Shown here in pieces: positions 24,869 to 34,622 of a stretch of DNA of 64,000 nt. The position numbers and the translations under genes are program-made. The stretch is from an uncultured Chitinophagaceae bacterium. GTDB taxonomy: Bacteria > Bacteroidota > Bacteroidia > Chitinophagales > Chitinophagaceae. The DNA lies in contig CALMYJ010000005.1 of NCBI GenBank assembly GCA_937873715.1, positions 1-64,000 of the forward strand. The letters run 5' to 3'. Numbering within the stretch: position 1 is the stretch's first letter; every line of letters starts with the position of its first letter. The notes beneath the pieces are model-generated. The model was not told the DNA's origin and ran no database searches. It saw only the letters and a program-made list of their open reading frames with translations.

Positions 24869-27229
24869 ATGAGAAAGTTTGGCGCAATATGGATTATATG
24901 CGTATTGACTGTTTTGCAGGTATGTGCACAACAGCCTACAGGAATAATAAAAGGAAAAATAACTACTGCCGATGGTAAGGCGGCCGAAGGGGTAACTGTT
25001 CTTTTAAAAAACAGCGCCAAAAACGGGGTGGCAGATAATGATGGTGTATTTGTAATTAAAAATGTACAGCCCGGTAATTATGAACTGGTGATAAGCCTGG
25101 TGGGGCATACCGATATGGAGCAAAATGTTTTGGTTGAAGCCGGGAAAGAAGCCACTGTAAACATACAATTGTCGTTAACCGACAGGGACCTTGGTGAAGT
25201 AGTGGTGGTGGCCAACCGGAATAATTTTAAAACCAACCGTACTTCGGGGTCGCTGCGCCTGCAGGGGCCAATGCTGGAAATACCACAGAATATACAGGTG
25301 GTAACGGCCAGGCTCATCAGCAACCAGCAGATATTTGATATGCTGGAAGGGGTAACCCGTAACGTTAGTGGCGCTACCCGGGTAGAGCATTGGGATAATT
25401 ATGCCCGTATTACCATGCGTGGCAGCAATGTAGCTGCATTCAGGAATGGTATGAATGTGTCTACCACCTGGGGGCCTCTCACCGAAGATATGAGTATGGT
25501 GGAGCGGATAGAATTTGTGAAAGGCCCCGCTGGTTTTATGCTGGCCAATGGTGATCCCAGCGGCTTTTATAATGTGGTAACCAAAAAACCAAGCGGACGT
25601 AGTAAGGGTGAGGTGGGCCTGTCTATCGGCAGCTTTGATTTATACAGGGCTACAGCCGATATCGACGGAAAATTATCGGATGACGGCAAATTGCTGTACA
25701 GGGTGAATGTGATGGGGCAGATGAAGGGATCGCACCGCCAGTTTGATTATAACAACCGCTATTCAATAGTGCCGGTATTAAAATACCTGGTAGATGATAA
25801 AACCAGTGTTACACTCGAATATACCCAGCAATATTCTGAAGTAAATGTAATTGGCTCCAACTACATTTTTTCTAACAGGGGTTATGCCGATTTGCCCCGC
25901 AACTTTACCACTGCAGAGGCCAACCTGCCTGCTACAAAAATGAACGACAAGAATGTGCTGCTCATCTTCGATCATAAAATCAATAACAACTGGAAGTTTA
26001 CCACCCAATTAGCTTACTTCAATTACCAGCAGCAGGGTGCAAGCCTTTGGCCCTGGGGATTCAACAGCAGTAACGACAGCCTGATGCAGCGGGGGATGAG
26101 TGTATGGGATGTATTGGGCATAAGTAAAATAGGCCAGGCATTTGTTAACGGTACCATGCATACCGGGGCCCTTACCCATAAAATACTGGCCGGCGTTGAT
26201 ATGAGCCATAAAGATTATTACCACGACTGGAACCAGGGTGGCCCCTTAGGCAGGGCCGATTTTAATGTATACAAACCAGTGTATGGCACTTCGGTGATAC
26301 CAACCTTCGACCGCAGCCAGGATATTCGCCAAAGAGGCGTACGCTATTACAATGGATACAATGCATTTTATGTACAGGATGAAATAGGTATGCTGGAAAA
26401 TAAACTTCGGGTAACCCTTGCCGGTAGATTTACCTCCATGACTATTGGTAATGTGTACAGCGGCGATTTTAACGCTAAAAAATTTACCCCACGCTTAGGA
26501 TTAAGTTATTCTGTTGATAAAAACACCGCATTGTATTTCGTAAGCGATCAGTCGTTTCTTGAAAATTATGGAAGCGACTGGCAGGGCAAAAGTTTTGACC
26601 CAATTACCGGCAACAACCTGGAAGTGGGTATCAAAAAAGACTGGATGAATGGCAAATGGACTTCTGCAGTTTCCCTGTATCAAATTACCCGAAATAATGT
26701 ACTCACTGCCGACCTGGATCACCCCAATCCTACCGGTGGCTTTTACAACAGGCAAAGTGGCCAGCAGCAAACCCGTGGTATTGAAACCGATATCAGGGGG
26801 CAACTGCTGCACAACCTGGATGTACTGGTAAACTATGCTTTTACCGAAGCAAAAATTACCAAAGACAGTTATAAAGAGAATATTGGCCTGCAGGTGCCCG
26901 GCAGCAGCAGGCATGTGCATAATCTTTGGGTAAATTATAAGGTTGATAATGGCCCGCTTACCGGCCTCGGTTTTTCGCTGGGCTACCAGTACCAGGTAAA
27001 AAGACTGCCCTGGTATATATCAGATGAGCCGCTGCATAACCTGCCGGATTATTTCAGGGTAGATGGCGGCATCTCATACCAGTTGGATAAATTAGGGTTC
27101 AATCTTATTGTAAATAATATCTTCAACAAGTACCTGTATTCCGGTGGCTTTTATTCATGGAGTAATATGTTTTACTGGCAGGCCGAGCCTGGTACCAATG
27201 CCCGGTTTAGTGTGAATTACAGGTTCTAA
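24869..27229 (+). CDS. TonB-dependent siderophore-type receptor
   Basis: 786 residues with a signal peptide (ends QVCAQ). Residues about 25-105 form a carboxypeptidase-regulatory-like beta sandwich (GIIKGKITTADGKAAEGV), typical of Bacteroidota receptors. The plug follows, with IPQNIQVVTARLI and VERIEFVKGPAGFMLANGDPSGFYNVVTK, the signature of the FhuA-like siderophore receptor branch. The C-terminus FSVNYRF is the terminal barrel strand ending in Phe. It lies 10 bases before a PepSY membrane protein that could act on the imported ferric complex. The ligand cannot be predicted. Confidence 0.9.
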   Translation: MRKFGAIWIICVLTVLQVCAQQPTGIIKGKITTADGKAAEGVTVLLKNSAKNGVADNDGVFVIKNVQPGNYELVISLVGHTDMEQNVLVEAGKEATVNIQLSLTDRDLGEVVVVANRNNFKTNRTSGSLRLQGPMLEIPQNIQVVTARLISNQQIFDMLEGVTRNVSGATRVEHWDNYARITMRGSNVAAFRNGMNVSTTWGPLTEDMSMVERIEFVKGPAGFMLANGDPSGFYNVVTKKPSGRSKGEVGLSIGSFDLYRATADIDGKLSDDGKLLYRVNVMGQMKGSHRQFDYNNRYSIVPVLKYLVDDKTSVTLEYTQQYSEVNVIGSNYIFSNRGYADLPRNFTTAEANLPATKMNDKNVLLIFDHKINNNWKFTTQLAYFNYQQQGASLWPWGFNSSNDSLMQRGMSVWDVLGISKIGQAFVNGTMHTGALTHKILAGVDMSHKDYYHDWNQGGPLGRADFNVYKPVYGTSVIPTFDRSQDIRQRGVRYYNGYNAFYVQDEIGMLENKLRVTLAGRFTSMTIGNVYSGDFNAKKFTPRLGLSYSVDKNTALYFVSDQSFLENYGSDWQGKSFDPITGNNLEVGIKKDWMNGKWTSAVSLYQITRNNVLTADLDHPNPTGGFYNRQSGQQQTRGIETDIRGQLLHNLDVLVNYAFTEAKITKDSYKENIGLQVPGSSRHVHNLWVNYKVDNGPLTGLGFSLGYQYQVKRLPWYISDEPLHNLPDYFRVDGGISYQLDKLGFNLIVNNIFNKYLYSGGFYSWSNMFYWQAEPGTNARFSVNYRF

Positions 27230-27239
27230 TCTAAATAGA

Positions 27240-28370
27240 ATGACATTTAAAAAGCTGATTGGTATAATACACCTCTGGCTCGGACTTGCTTCCGGGCTGG
27301 TGGTGTTTTTGCTGGGTATTACAGGCTGTATACTGGCTTTTGAAACAGAAATACGGGGTATTACTGAGCCTTACAGGAAAGTAGCTGTGGAGGAAAAACC
27401 TGTATTGCCTCCATCTGTATTAAAAGCTGTAGCAGATAAACATCTTGTTTCAAAAAAAGCGCTTGGTATCGATTATCCTGGCCAGGGTAAAGCTGCTACG
27501 GCCATGTATTATGATGCGGATCATTTTGAAATGTTATTCATAAATCCTTACACAGCCCAGGTACTGAAGCATAAGGATATGAAGAAAGATTTTTTTCGGG
27601 TGGTGCTCGATGGTCATTTTTATTTATGGTTGCCGCCGGCTATCGGGCAGCCCATTGCGGCATCAGCCACACTCATTTTTGTGTTGATGATGATTACCGG
27701 CCTCATACTGTGGTGGCCCAAAAATAAGGCGGCAGCAAAGCAACGTTTTTCAATAAAGTGGAGTGCCCGGTGGCGCCGAAAAAATTACGACCTCCATAAT
27801 GTGCTGGGTTTTTATATGACCTGGGTGGCCTTGTTTATTGCGTTAACGGGTTTGGTATTTGGCTTTGAGTGGTTTTCCAAATCAGTATACTGGGTGGCCA
27901 GCGGCGGCGAGAAAATGGAGGAGCATGCACATCCTGTATCAGATACCACAAAGCAGGCTGCCTTTACCAATATTGCCGATCATTTGTGGAGCCAGCATCG
28001 TTCTGCAGTAGCCGCAACCGAAAGCCTCGGTGTTTATTTTGCTGCTGATGAAACCGACCCCGTGGAGATAGTGATTAACCACAGGCCGGGTACCTACTAT
28101 AATTCAGATTACTTTCATTACGATCAATACAGCGGTGTAAGGCTTAAAGCCAAAGGCTCATGGGATGGTGCTTTTGCAAATGCCAAACCGGCCGATAAGC
28201 TTATGCGGCTGAATTATGATATGCATGTAGGCGCCGTGCTGGGTATAGCCGGAAAAATACTGGCATTTTGTGCCAGCCTTATTGCGGCCAGCTTACCCGT
28301 TACAGGTTTTTTAATATGGTGGGGCAGGCGCAACAGGCAGCTTACAAAAGCGGAAGCGGTTAGTGTTTAA
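27240..28370 (+). CDS. PepSY-associated membrane protein
   Basis: 376 residues. An N-terminal membrane segment (about 10-32, starting IGIIHLWLGLASGLVVFLLG), then PepSY-type domains and three further membrane segments near residues 130-155, 185-205 and 320-345. HLWLGL and LHNVLGFYMTW carry His residues of the type that may bind haem in this family. Relatives are often linked to siderophore receptors and some reduce ferric siderophores at the inner membrane, so I infer a role in iron release for the receptor encoded 10 bases upstream. Confidence 0.82.
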   Translation: MTFKKLIGIIHLWLGLASGLVVFLLGITGCILAFETEIRGITEPYRKVAVEEKPVLPPSVLKAVADKHLVSKKALGIDYPGQGKAATAMYYDADHFEMLFINPYTAQVLKHKDMKKDFFRVVLDGHFYLWLPPAIGQPIAASATLIFVLMMITGLILWWPKNKAAAKQRFSIKWSARWRRKNYDLHNVLGFYMTWVALFIALTGLVFGFEWFSKSVYWVASGGEKMEEHAHPVSDTTKQAAFTNIADHLWSQHRSAVAATESLGVYFAADETDPVEIVINHRPGTYYNSDYFHYDQYSGVRLKAKGSWDGAFANAKPADKLMRLNYDMHVGAVLGIAGKILAFCASLIAASLPVTGFLIWWGRRNRQLTKAEAVSV

Positions 28371-28427
28371 TATTTAATATTGGGTTGTAGGATATTGCTA
28401 ACGGTTCAGGATATGCCCTTTACTGCC

Positions 28428-29636
28428 TTACTCTTCTTCATCAGCCACGTAGTAGTTGGCAAACAGGTTTACCAAATCTTTTACATGGTATACCGTACGG
28501 GTAAAGCGATTGCCCACAGCAATAATTGTAGCATCTTCATCCAGCAGCCGTATAAAAGAAGCATTATTACCATGCCACCAGCCATTGTGGTAAATCATTT
28601 TTTTACCTGAAGGATAAATATTCATACGCCAGCCCAGGCCATAGTTGCGTATGCCCGGTTTTTCGTTGCTATAGGGGGTGTATGCCTGGAGCAGTATACT
28701 GTCTGTTAAAATTTTTTTGCTGCTCAGCGCCCTGTCCCATACCAGTAAATCACGGGGGGTGGAATAAATATTTTTATCACCATATACTGCATCCAAAAAG
28801 TTAAAAGGTATTAAGGCTCCCCGCCAGTCGTAGCTGCAGGTAACCTGCCCAATCATCGTTGTATCAAATACAAAGCTGTTTTTCATTTGCAGGGGTGTAA
28901 AAAAAGTTTCCTGCAGGTAAGCAGCATAAGTTTTACCGGTAATTTTTTCAATCAGCAGGGCAAGCAACGCATAGTTGGTATTGCAGTAAGAAAAGCTGCG
29001 GCCGGGAGTGCCAATATTTTTGAGTGTGGATGGTTGGGTGGTTAATATATCCAGCACATCCTTGTTGCTGAGGTATTGCTTTTTATTCCATCCCGCTTCT
29101 TCCATAAAATATACATAGTTGGGTAATCCGCTCCTGTGGTTCAATAAATGCCGGATAGTAACCCCTTTGAAATTAAATGCAGGGAAATACTGCGCCAGTT
29201 CATCATCTATTTGCAGCCTGCCTTCCTGCCACAATTTTAGTATGGCTGTAGCGGTAAAAGTTTTACTCACCGAAGCAATATGAAAAGCGGTGTTGCTGTT
29301 GATGGTATCGGTACCGTTAACACTTGCCGTGCCTTTATATTGTTCAAAAATGATATTACCTTTTTTGGCAACCAGTAGTCCGCCATTAAATCCGCTGTTT
29401 TTCAACTCGGCTTCGTACCAGTTGCTGCAGCCCTGGTGCAGTTTTTCATTTTCGCCATCCATAAGCGGGGCAGGTGCCGGCAGTTGTATAAGGGTGGAGT
29501 CTGTAGCTGCCGCAGTTGTATTGTGTTTCGAAAAGCAGGAGGCGCTGCCCAGCAGCAGCAAAATGCCCGAAATACCGTACAGGAAAAAAAATGTCTTTTT
29601 TACAGCCGACAACTGGCCGGAAATCAATGGGTGCAT
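28428..29636 (-). CDS. Serine hydrolase of the beta-lactamase class C family
   Basis: 402 residues. SVSK carries the nucleophile Ser and general base Lys (SxxK), YCNTNY the YxN motif, and YHNGWWHG replaces the KTG-type box with HxG, common in class C-like esterases and peptidases that are not true lactamases. The N-terminus has a hydrophobic segment ending in a Cys (SASC), possibly a lipoprotein signal. It is convergent with the PepSY gene and divergent from serA. The substrate is unknown. Confidence 0.85.
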   Translation of the reverse strand: MHPLISGQLSAVKKTFFFLYGISGILLLLGSASCFSKHNTTAAATDSTLIQLPAPAPLMDGENEKLHQGCSNWYEAELKNSGFNGGLLVAKKGNIIFEQYKGTASVNGTDTINSNTAFHIASVSKTFTATAILKLWQEGRLQIDDELAQYFPAFNFKGVTIRHLLNHRSGLPNYVYFMEEAGWNKKQYLSNKDVLDILTTQPSTLKNIGTPGRSFSYCNTNYALLALLIEKITGKTYAAYLQETFFTPLQMKNSFVFDTTMIGQVTCSYDWRGALIPFNFLDAVYGDKNIYSTPRDLLVWDRALSSKKILTDSILLQAYTPYSNEKPGIRNYGLGWRMNIYPSGKKMIYHNGWWHGNNASFIRLLDEDATIIAVGNRFTRTVYHVKDLVNLFANYYVADEEE

Positions 29637-29653
29637 AAAATATTCAGATGGGA

Positions 29654-29661
29654 TATATTTG
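29654..29661 (+). promoter_or_regulatory. Possible -7 element of serA
   Basis: TATATTTG matches TAnnTTTG and lies 76 bases before the serA start. No good -33 element was seen. Confidence 0.3.
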
Positions 29662-29736
29662 CAAAAAAAATTGGCAACCGGCAGCGAACTGCCTCAATAT
29701 AATGCTGCAAAACAACTAATAAAAAATAACATAATA

Positions 29737-30975
29737 ATGCCCGAAAAAAAATCAACCAGTTATCCCAAAGACAAAATCAATATCCTCTTTCTTGAAAACA
29801 TTAGTGATGTGGCCGTAAAATTCTTTAATGGCTCCGGCTATGCCAATGTTCGCAAGCTAACCGGTGCATTAAGTGAAGAGCAACTTATCAAAGAAATAAA
29901 GCAGGTACATATTTTAGGGATACGCAGCAAAACCAAAATAACATCCAAAGTACTGGATGCCGCCGAGAAGCTACAGGCAATTGGTTGTTTTTGTATTGGG
30001 GTTAACCAGGTAGATTTAAAGTATGCCACGCAAAAAGGCGTTGCGGTATTTAATGCGCCCTACAGTAATACCCGGAGTGTGGCGGAGTTGGTGATAGGTA
30101 CGTCTATAGTACTCATTCGCAGAATTATTGATAAAAATATTGCTGCACATAAGGGTATCTGGCTTAAAGATGCTACCGGCAGTTACGAACTGAGGGGCAA
30201 AACACTGGGTATTATTGGTTATGGTAATATCGGCAGCCAGTTGAGTGTGCTGGCCGAAAGTGTGGGCATGAAAGTGATTTTTTATGATACCGAAACAAAG
30301 CTGCCTTTGGGCAATGCGGTAGCCAAAAAAAGCCTGAAAGAGTTGCTGGGGGCTGCTGATATCGTATCGCTGCACGTGCCCGAATTGCCCAGCACCAAAA
30401 ACATGATTAATAAAAGCAACCTGAAACATTTTAAAAAAGGCAGCATCCTCATTAATTATGCCAGGGGCGAAGTGGTGGATATTGATGCTTTAGCTAAATC
30501 TCTGCAGGAGGGGCAGCTTGGCGGAGCAGCCATTGATGTATTTCCCTGGGAGCCCGAAAAAAACGGCGACACTTTTACCTCTCCACTACAGGGCTTAAGC
30601 AATGTGTTGCTTACGCCACATATTGGCGGCAGCACACAGGAGGCGCAGCATAATATTGGAGAAGATGTGAGTGCTAAATTGTTCAACTATCTTGAAAAAG
30701 GGGTGAGTTTTGGATCGCATACAATACCTGCACTTAGCCTGCCACCACAGGAGGGTACACACCGCATATTGCATATTCATAATAATGTGCCGGGGGTGTT
30801 GAGCGAAATCAATACACAGTTGTCTAAACATAAAATCAATATACTGGGGCAATACCTTAAAACGAACGATGCTATCGGCTACGTGGTGCTGGATGTGGAC
30901 AAAAGCCTCAGCCGCAATGCACTTGAACTGCTTAAAGAAGTAAAAGCCACCATTAAAGTGCGGATGCTGTATTAG
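29737..30975 (+). CDS. serA: D-3-phosphoglycerate dehydrogenase
   Basis: 412 residues from the ATG at 29737, matching the length of short SerA proteins such as that of E. coli. It oxidises 3-phosphoglycerate for serine synthesis. GIIGYGNIGSQL is the NAD motif, NYARGEVVD has the catalytic Arg, and TPHIGGSTQEAQ the catalytic His. The last 75 residues start HIHNNVPGVLSEIN, an ACT domain that usually binds serine for feedback. The open frame continues 149 codons upstream, but that part lies antisense to the hydrolase gene and is not homologous. Confidence 0.92.
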   Translation: MPEKKSTSYPKDKINILFLENISDVAVKFFNGSGYANVRKLTGALSEEQLIKEIKQVHILGIRSKTKITSKVLDAAEKLQAIGCFCIGVNQVDLKYATQKGVAVFNAPYSNTRSVAELVIGTSIVLIRRIIDKNIAAHKGIWLKDATGSYELRGKTLGIIGYGNIGSQLSVLAESVGMKVIFYDTETKLPLGNAVAKKSLKELLGAADIVSLHVPELPSTKNMINKSNLKHFKKGSILINYARGEVVDIDALAKSLQEGQLGGAAIDVFPWEPEKNGDTFTSPLQGLSNVLLTPHIGGSTQEAQHNIGEDVSAKLFNYLEKGVSFGSHTIPALSLPPQEGTHRILHIHNNVPGVLSEINTQLSKHKINILGQYLKTNDAIGYVVLDVDKSLSRNALELLKEVKATIKVRMLY

Positions 30976-31005
30976 TGTGCAGCCAGCATCTTTATTCCCA
31001 AAAAA

Positions 31006-31040
31006 AATTAGCCCCTGTTTTTTGCAGGGGCTTTGTTTTT
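31006..31040 (+). terminator. Terminator after serA
   Basis: AGCCCCTG (31010-31017) pairs with CAGGGGCT (31025-31032), followed by TTGTTTTT. An A-run precedes the hairpin. Confidence 0.8.
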
Positions 31041-31065
31041 GGTTATTTTAGAAAAAAATAAATAT

Positions 31066-31494
31066 ATGGAACAAAACAACCTGCTTACTGAATTTGAGCA
31101 ACCCCACAACGAACCTGCTTCCACCGGCCAGCGCTTTGCCAATTACCTTATCGATATTATTGTGTATTATATTTTGGTCATCATACTCACCATACCCACA
31201 GGACTGATGACGAGTATGGCTTATGGCGGTGGATCTATTGGGCTTTATTATCTTGTGGCATTGGGTACTTTTTTTGGCTACTATATTTTACTTGAAGGCG
31301 GTAAAGGAAGAACTATCGGTAAAATGGTTACCAAAACCCGTGTGATTACTACCAATGGTGAGCCACTTACATACAGTAAAGTGTTTTTGCGTACCCTTTG
31401 CCGGATTGTTCCGTTTGAATTTATCAGCGCCTTTATAGGGCCTCAAATGTGGCACGACAAATGGACAGATACAATGGTGGTAAAAGATAAATAG
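31066..31494 (+). CDS. RDD family membrane protein
   Basis: 142 residues. STGQRFANYLIDIIVYYILV opens the first helix with the Arg and Asp typical of RDD proteins, a second helix follows (YYLVALGTFFGYYILLEGG), then GRTIGKMVTKTRVIT and the third segment. The family is thought to include small transporters or assembly factors; no function is assigned. An in-frame start at 31033 lies inside the serA terminator, so I prefer 31066. The next gene follows after 12 bases. Confidence 0.85.
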   Translation: MEQNNLLTEFEQPHNEPASTGQRFANYLIDIIVYYILVIILTIPTGLMTSMAYGGGSIGLYYLVALGTFFGYYILLEGGKGRTIGKMVTKTRVITTNGEPLTYSKVFLRTLCRIVPFEFISAFIGPQMWHDKWTDTMVVKDK

Positions 31495-31506
31495 CCTGCA
31501 GCAATT

Positions 31507-31977
31507 ATGTTTTTTAAAAAGAAAGTGATTGTTGTTTTGCTGCTGCTGCAGTGTAACGTAAATGTATATGCCCAGGCAAAAAATACTTTTTTGGAACTGG
31601 GTGGCCCCGGGCTTTTGTCATTCAATTATGATCAGCGTTTTACAAAATCTCAAAGGGGTTTTGGAGGGCGTATTGGTGCCGGGGGTTATCATCTTGATGG
31701 TGCAACTGCAGTGTATTTACCTGTTGCAGTAAATTATCTTGCCGGTAAAAAAGAGGGTAAGCATTATCTTGAACTGGGTGCAGGGGTTACAAAAGTATTT
31801 GGCACCCCTTTGGATGATGATATGGATTTTAGCCGCCCTTTTACATTTTTGAATATAGGCTACAGGCTGCAGCCACGGGCAAAAGGTTTTTTATTCAGGG
31901 CGGTGTATAGCCCCATACTGGGTAAAAGGTTTACCGGCGCATTGTTTGCCGGGATATCTTTTGGATATAAGTTTTAA
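31507..31977 (+). CDS. Predicted exported beta-barrel protein
   Basis: 156 residues with a signal peptide (ends NVYAQ). Alternating hydrophobic strands with glycines (FGGRIGAGGYHL, YLPVAVNYLAG, HYLELGAGVTKVFG) and a C-terminus ending in aromatic Phe (GISFGYKF) suggest a small outer-membrane barrel. I do not recognise a named family. It is 12 bases behind the RDD gene, so the two are probably cotranscribed. Confidence 0.65.
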   Translation: MFFKKKVIVVLLLLQCNVNVYAQAKNTFLELGGPGLLSFNYDQRFTKSQRGFGGRIGAGGYHLDGATAVYLPVAVNYLAGKKEGKHYLELGAGVTKVFGTPLDDDMDFSRPFTFLNIGYRLQPRAKGFLFRAVYSPILGKRFTGALFAGISFGYKF

Positions 31978-31997
31978 GATGGATGCATTTTATGCAT

Positions 31998-32030
31998 AAA
32001 GCCGGCAGTTGTTTAAATACTGTCGGCTTT
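31998..32030. terminator. Bidirectional terminator
   Basis: AAAGCCG-G-CAGT pairs with ACTG-T-CGGCTTT with one mismatch. T-rich sequence follows on the plus side and A-rich on the other, between convergent genes. Confidence 0.7.
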
Positions 32031-32082
32031 ATATTTTAGTGATTTTAAAACTAACCCTTTCTCACAATTCTTCTTACAAACG

Positions 32083-33498
32083 CTATACTTTCTTCAACTT
32101 CCACTTACCCTGCTTAAAGAGTAAAAAAGCTGCAATGCTAATGGCTGTTTCGGCAACGGGCACGGCAATAAATACACCGGTAACCCCCAGGGTTGTTGCT
32201 TTAGCCAGTGCATAAGCCAGCGGCACCTGGAAGCACCAAAAGCCAATAAGGTTAATTAAAGTAGGCGTACGGGTATCGCCTGCGCCATTAAATGCATTGG
32301 CCATTACCATACCCACTCCGTAAAAAATATAACCGGCACTCAGTATGCGTACAGCCAGTATGCCATAATCAGCAATTTGAGTATCCTTTGTAAAAAAAGC
32401 AATGATGGGCTTTGCAAATACAATAAGCAGCACCGACATGCTGCCCATAAAAATGGCATTGTACTTCGCTGTTTTTAATACCGATTCTTCGGCACGTAAT
32501 GGTTGTAGTGCTCCTAAATTTTGACCGGTTAATGTAGCCGCCGCATTGCTTAATCCCCAGGCAGGCAGCAGGAAGAACATGATGATGCGAATGGCAATCT
32601 GGTAACCTGCCGAAGCTTCACTATGGCCTGTAGTTACCACCAGGCTGGCCAGTACGATCCAGCTTCCGGAGGCAATGATGAATTGCAGGGTAGCCGGCCA
32701 GGCAATATCAATTACAGAGCGGATAAGCGGCCAGTCGGGGCGGAGTTGCCTTAAGCCAAACCGTACTAATTTTTGTCCGTTGAGCAAATGATACAACTGG
32801 TAACACACCCCGATACCCCTGCCGATGGTGGTAGCTATAGCAGCACCCGTTAGCCCCATTGCCGGAACAGGCCCAAAGCCACGAATAAGCAGCGGGCACA
32901 AAATAATATTGCTGATATTGGCTATCCACAGGCTTTTCATCGCCATCATGGCATCGCCTGCACCACGAAAAATACCATTGATTAAAAACAGCAGCATAAT
33001 CACAATGCTGCCACCAAAAATAATACGGGTGTAAATGGTGCCGCTCTCTATAGTGGCCGCTTCGGCACCAATAAGCCTTAAAATATCGGCGGCAAAAACA
33101 ACACCGGTAATACTAATCGCTATGGTAATAACCGTTGCTACCAGTACCGATTGTGCGGCGGCTTTTGAGGCAGCTTTATAATCTTTTTCACCCACCCGTC
33201 TTGCCACAATAGCAGTGGCCGCCATGCTGATACCAATGGCTAATGAATACACAATGGTGATTACAGATTCGGTTAACCCAACGGTGGATACCGCATGCTT
33301 GCCAAGATGGCTTACAAAAAAAATGTCAACCACTGCAAATACGCTTTCCATGCACATTTCCAGTATCATCGGTATGGCTAATAAAATTACCGCCCGGCGT
33401 ATACTGCCGGTGGTATAGTCCTGCGCTTCGCCGTTGAGCGATTGCCGTATGAGTTGAATGAATGCAGACAAACGACTGCCTGCTGTTGCCTCTGGCAT
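32083..33498 (-). CDS. MATE family efflux transporter
   Basis: 471 residues with about 12 hydrophobic segments in two similar halves. IPMILEMCMESVFAVVDIFFVSHLG at the start and IMFFLLPAWGLSNAAATLTGQNLGA in the second half are typical MATE segments. Such proteins export organic cations or drugs using Na+ or H+. The long cytoplasmic N-terminus has no known motif. The gene is alone on its strand. Confidence 0.9.
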   Translation of the reverse strand: MPEATAGSRLSAFIQLIRQSLNGEAQDYTTGSIRRAVILLAIPMILEMCMESVFAVVDIFFVSHLGKHAVSTVGLTESVITIVYSLAIGISMAATAIVARRVGEKDYKAASKAAAQSVLVATVITIAISITGVVFAADILRLIGAEAATIESGTIYTRIIFGGSIVIMLLFLINGIFRGAGDAMMAMKSLWIANISNIILCPLLIRGFGPVPAMGLTGAAIATTIGRGIGVCYQLYHLLNGQKLVRFGLRQLRPDWPLIRSVIDIAWPATLQFIIASGSWIVLASLVVTTGHSEASAGYQIAIRIIMFFLLPAWGLSNAAATLTGQNLGALQPLRAEESVLKTAKYNAIFMGSMSVLLIVFAKPIIAFFTKDTQIADYGILAVRILSAGYIFYGVGMVMANAFNGAGDTRTPTLINLIGFWCFQVPLAYALAKATTLGVTGVFIAVPVAETAISIAAFLLFKQGKWKLKKV

Positions 33499-33628
33499 TG
33501 TATATAATTTTTTAAACTGAAGACTTTTGTTGAGGAATGCTGCACTTATTTGTAAGTGCGTAGTTATTATAATTTCATGGCAATGAATTTAACACTTGCA
33601 AAGTTTGGGGAAAAAAATATAATACACC

Positions 33629-33676
33629 GGTATTTTTTATGAATGGATAAGAGAATTTAAAACTGGTATTTTTTAT
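33629..33676. repeat. 12-bp direct repeat upstream of the MATE gene
   Basis: GGTATTTTTTAT occurs at 33629-33640 and 33665-33676, 36 bp apart, in the 251-base gap between the MATE and LolA-like genes. Confidence 0.5.
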
Positions 33677-33698
33677 AAGGCAGGTAATGCCGGGGCAA

Positions 33699-33724
33699 AT
33701 AAAAAAGGAGGCAATATAGCCTCC
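33699..33724 (-). terminator. Terminator of the LolA-like gene
   Basis: On the minus strand GGAGGC and GCCTCC form a hairpin around TATATT, followed by TTTTTT. It lies 25 bases after the stop codon. Confidence 0.75.
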
Positions 33725-33749
33725 CCGGATGTATAGTAAGTTTTGCAGG

Positions 33750-34403
33750 TTATCGAAGGTCGATGATTTCTGTGCCTGGATATTGCTTTTCATCAAATAC
33801 AAACTGTGCATCGCCGATATTGCTGTTGGTAGTCATGTTGCTCAGCGTATACGTAAAGCGGTTACCCGATTTTTCAAATAGCTTTGAACTGGTAATCGTT
33901 TTGCTGGCTTTATCTACATACAGCAGCACCTTAAAAAAAGGTTTTGTTTTGTCGGTTGGTGTAAGTTCAATTTCCTGTATAATTTTATTCCCCACTTTTT
34001 TCTCTCCATTTAACTTGTACAAAAAGTCTTTGTCGTAAAAATTGGTAAATAATTTTTGCGGCGTAATGGTATTGGCCGAAGGGTCTATTTTGGTAATTGT
34101 AAGCTCTTTGGCTGCTTTTTCGTAGGTTGAAACGTTGCTGCCATCGCAAAAAATTTCCTGGCCGGTAACGCTGATGCGGTATTTATTGCCTTTCATGTAG
34201 ATGGTGCCGGTTTTATTGGTAATTGGCTGTCCGGCAGCATTTTCTACTTTTAGGGCAAATTTTGCCTGTACGGTTCTAAATGATTTGAATTTGGTGCTCA
34301 CAGCATCCAGGATTTTTTTTGCTTCCGGGTCGTTGCCCCCCTGTGCCCATGTTGTGGGTAAAATTGTAGTAATAAGTGCCAGGCAGGTAAGTATTTTTTT
34401 CAT
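33750..34403 (-). CDS. LolA-like outer-membrane lipoprotein carrier protein
   Basis: 217 residues with a signal peptide (ends TTWAQG). DAVSTKFKSFRTVQAKFALKVEN, GTIYMKGNKYRIS and IFCDGSNVSTYEKAAKELTI follow the LolA/LolB half-barrel pattern. It would shuttle lipoproteins, or related lipids, from the inner to the outer membrane. The TPTDKTKPFFKVLLYVDKAS segment matches Bacteroidota members. It is monocistronic with its own terminator. Confidence 0.82.
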   Translation of the reverse strand: MKKILTCLALITTILPTTWAQGGNDPEAKKILDAVSTKFKSFRTVQAKFALKVENAAGQPITNKTGTIYMKGNKYRISVTGQEIFCDGSNVSTYEKAAKELTITKIDPSANTITPQKLFTNFYDKDFLYKLNGEKKVGNKIIQEIELTPTDKTKPFFKVLLYVDKASKTITSSKLFEKSGNRFTYTLSNMTTNSNIGDAQFVFDEKQYPGTEIIDLR

Positions 34404-34622
34404 CAGATATTTTTTATTACAGATAAAAGCGCCGCAAAGATAACGGAATAGACTAATTAGGGTGGAATAAGGTTTACTGCCAGCTTTTAACGAACTGTTA
34501 ATGTATCAGCCGACAGGCAAATCATTGCAGCGGCTTTTTGTATTTTGCACCCACTTCAATCCCTCAACCGCTTTTGTTCAGCTATTGACAACATTTTTAC
34601 CCAACCACTAAAATGTACGTTC

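Noticed and set aside
29290..29736. 149-codon N-terminal extension of serA
   Set aside because: It lies antisense to the serine hydrolase gene and SerA homology begins at the ATG at 29737.
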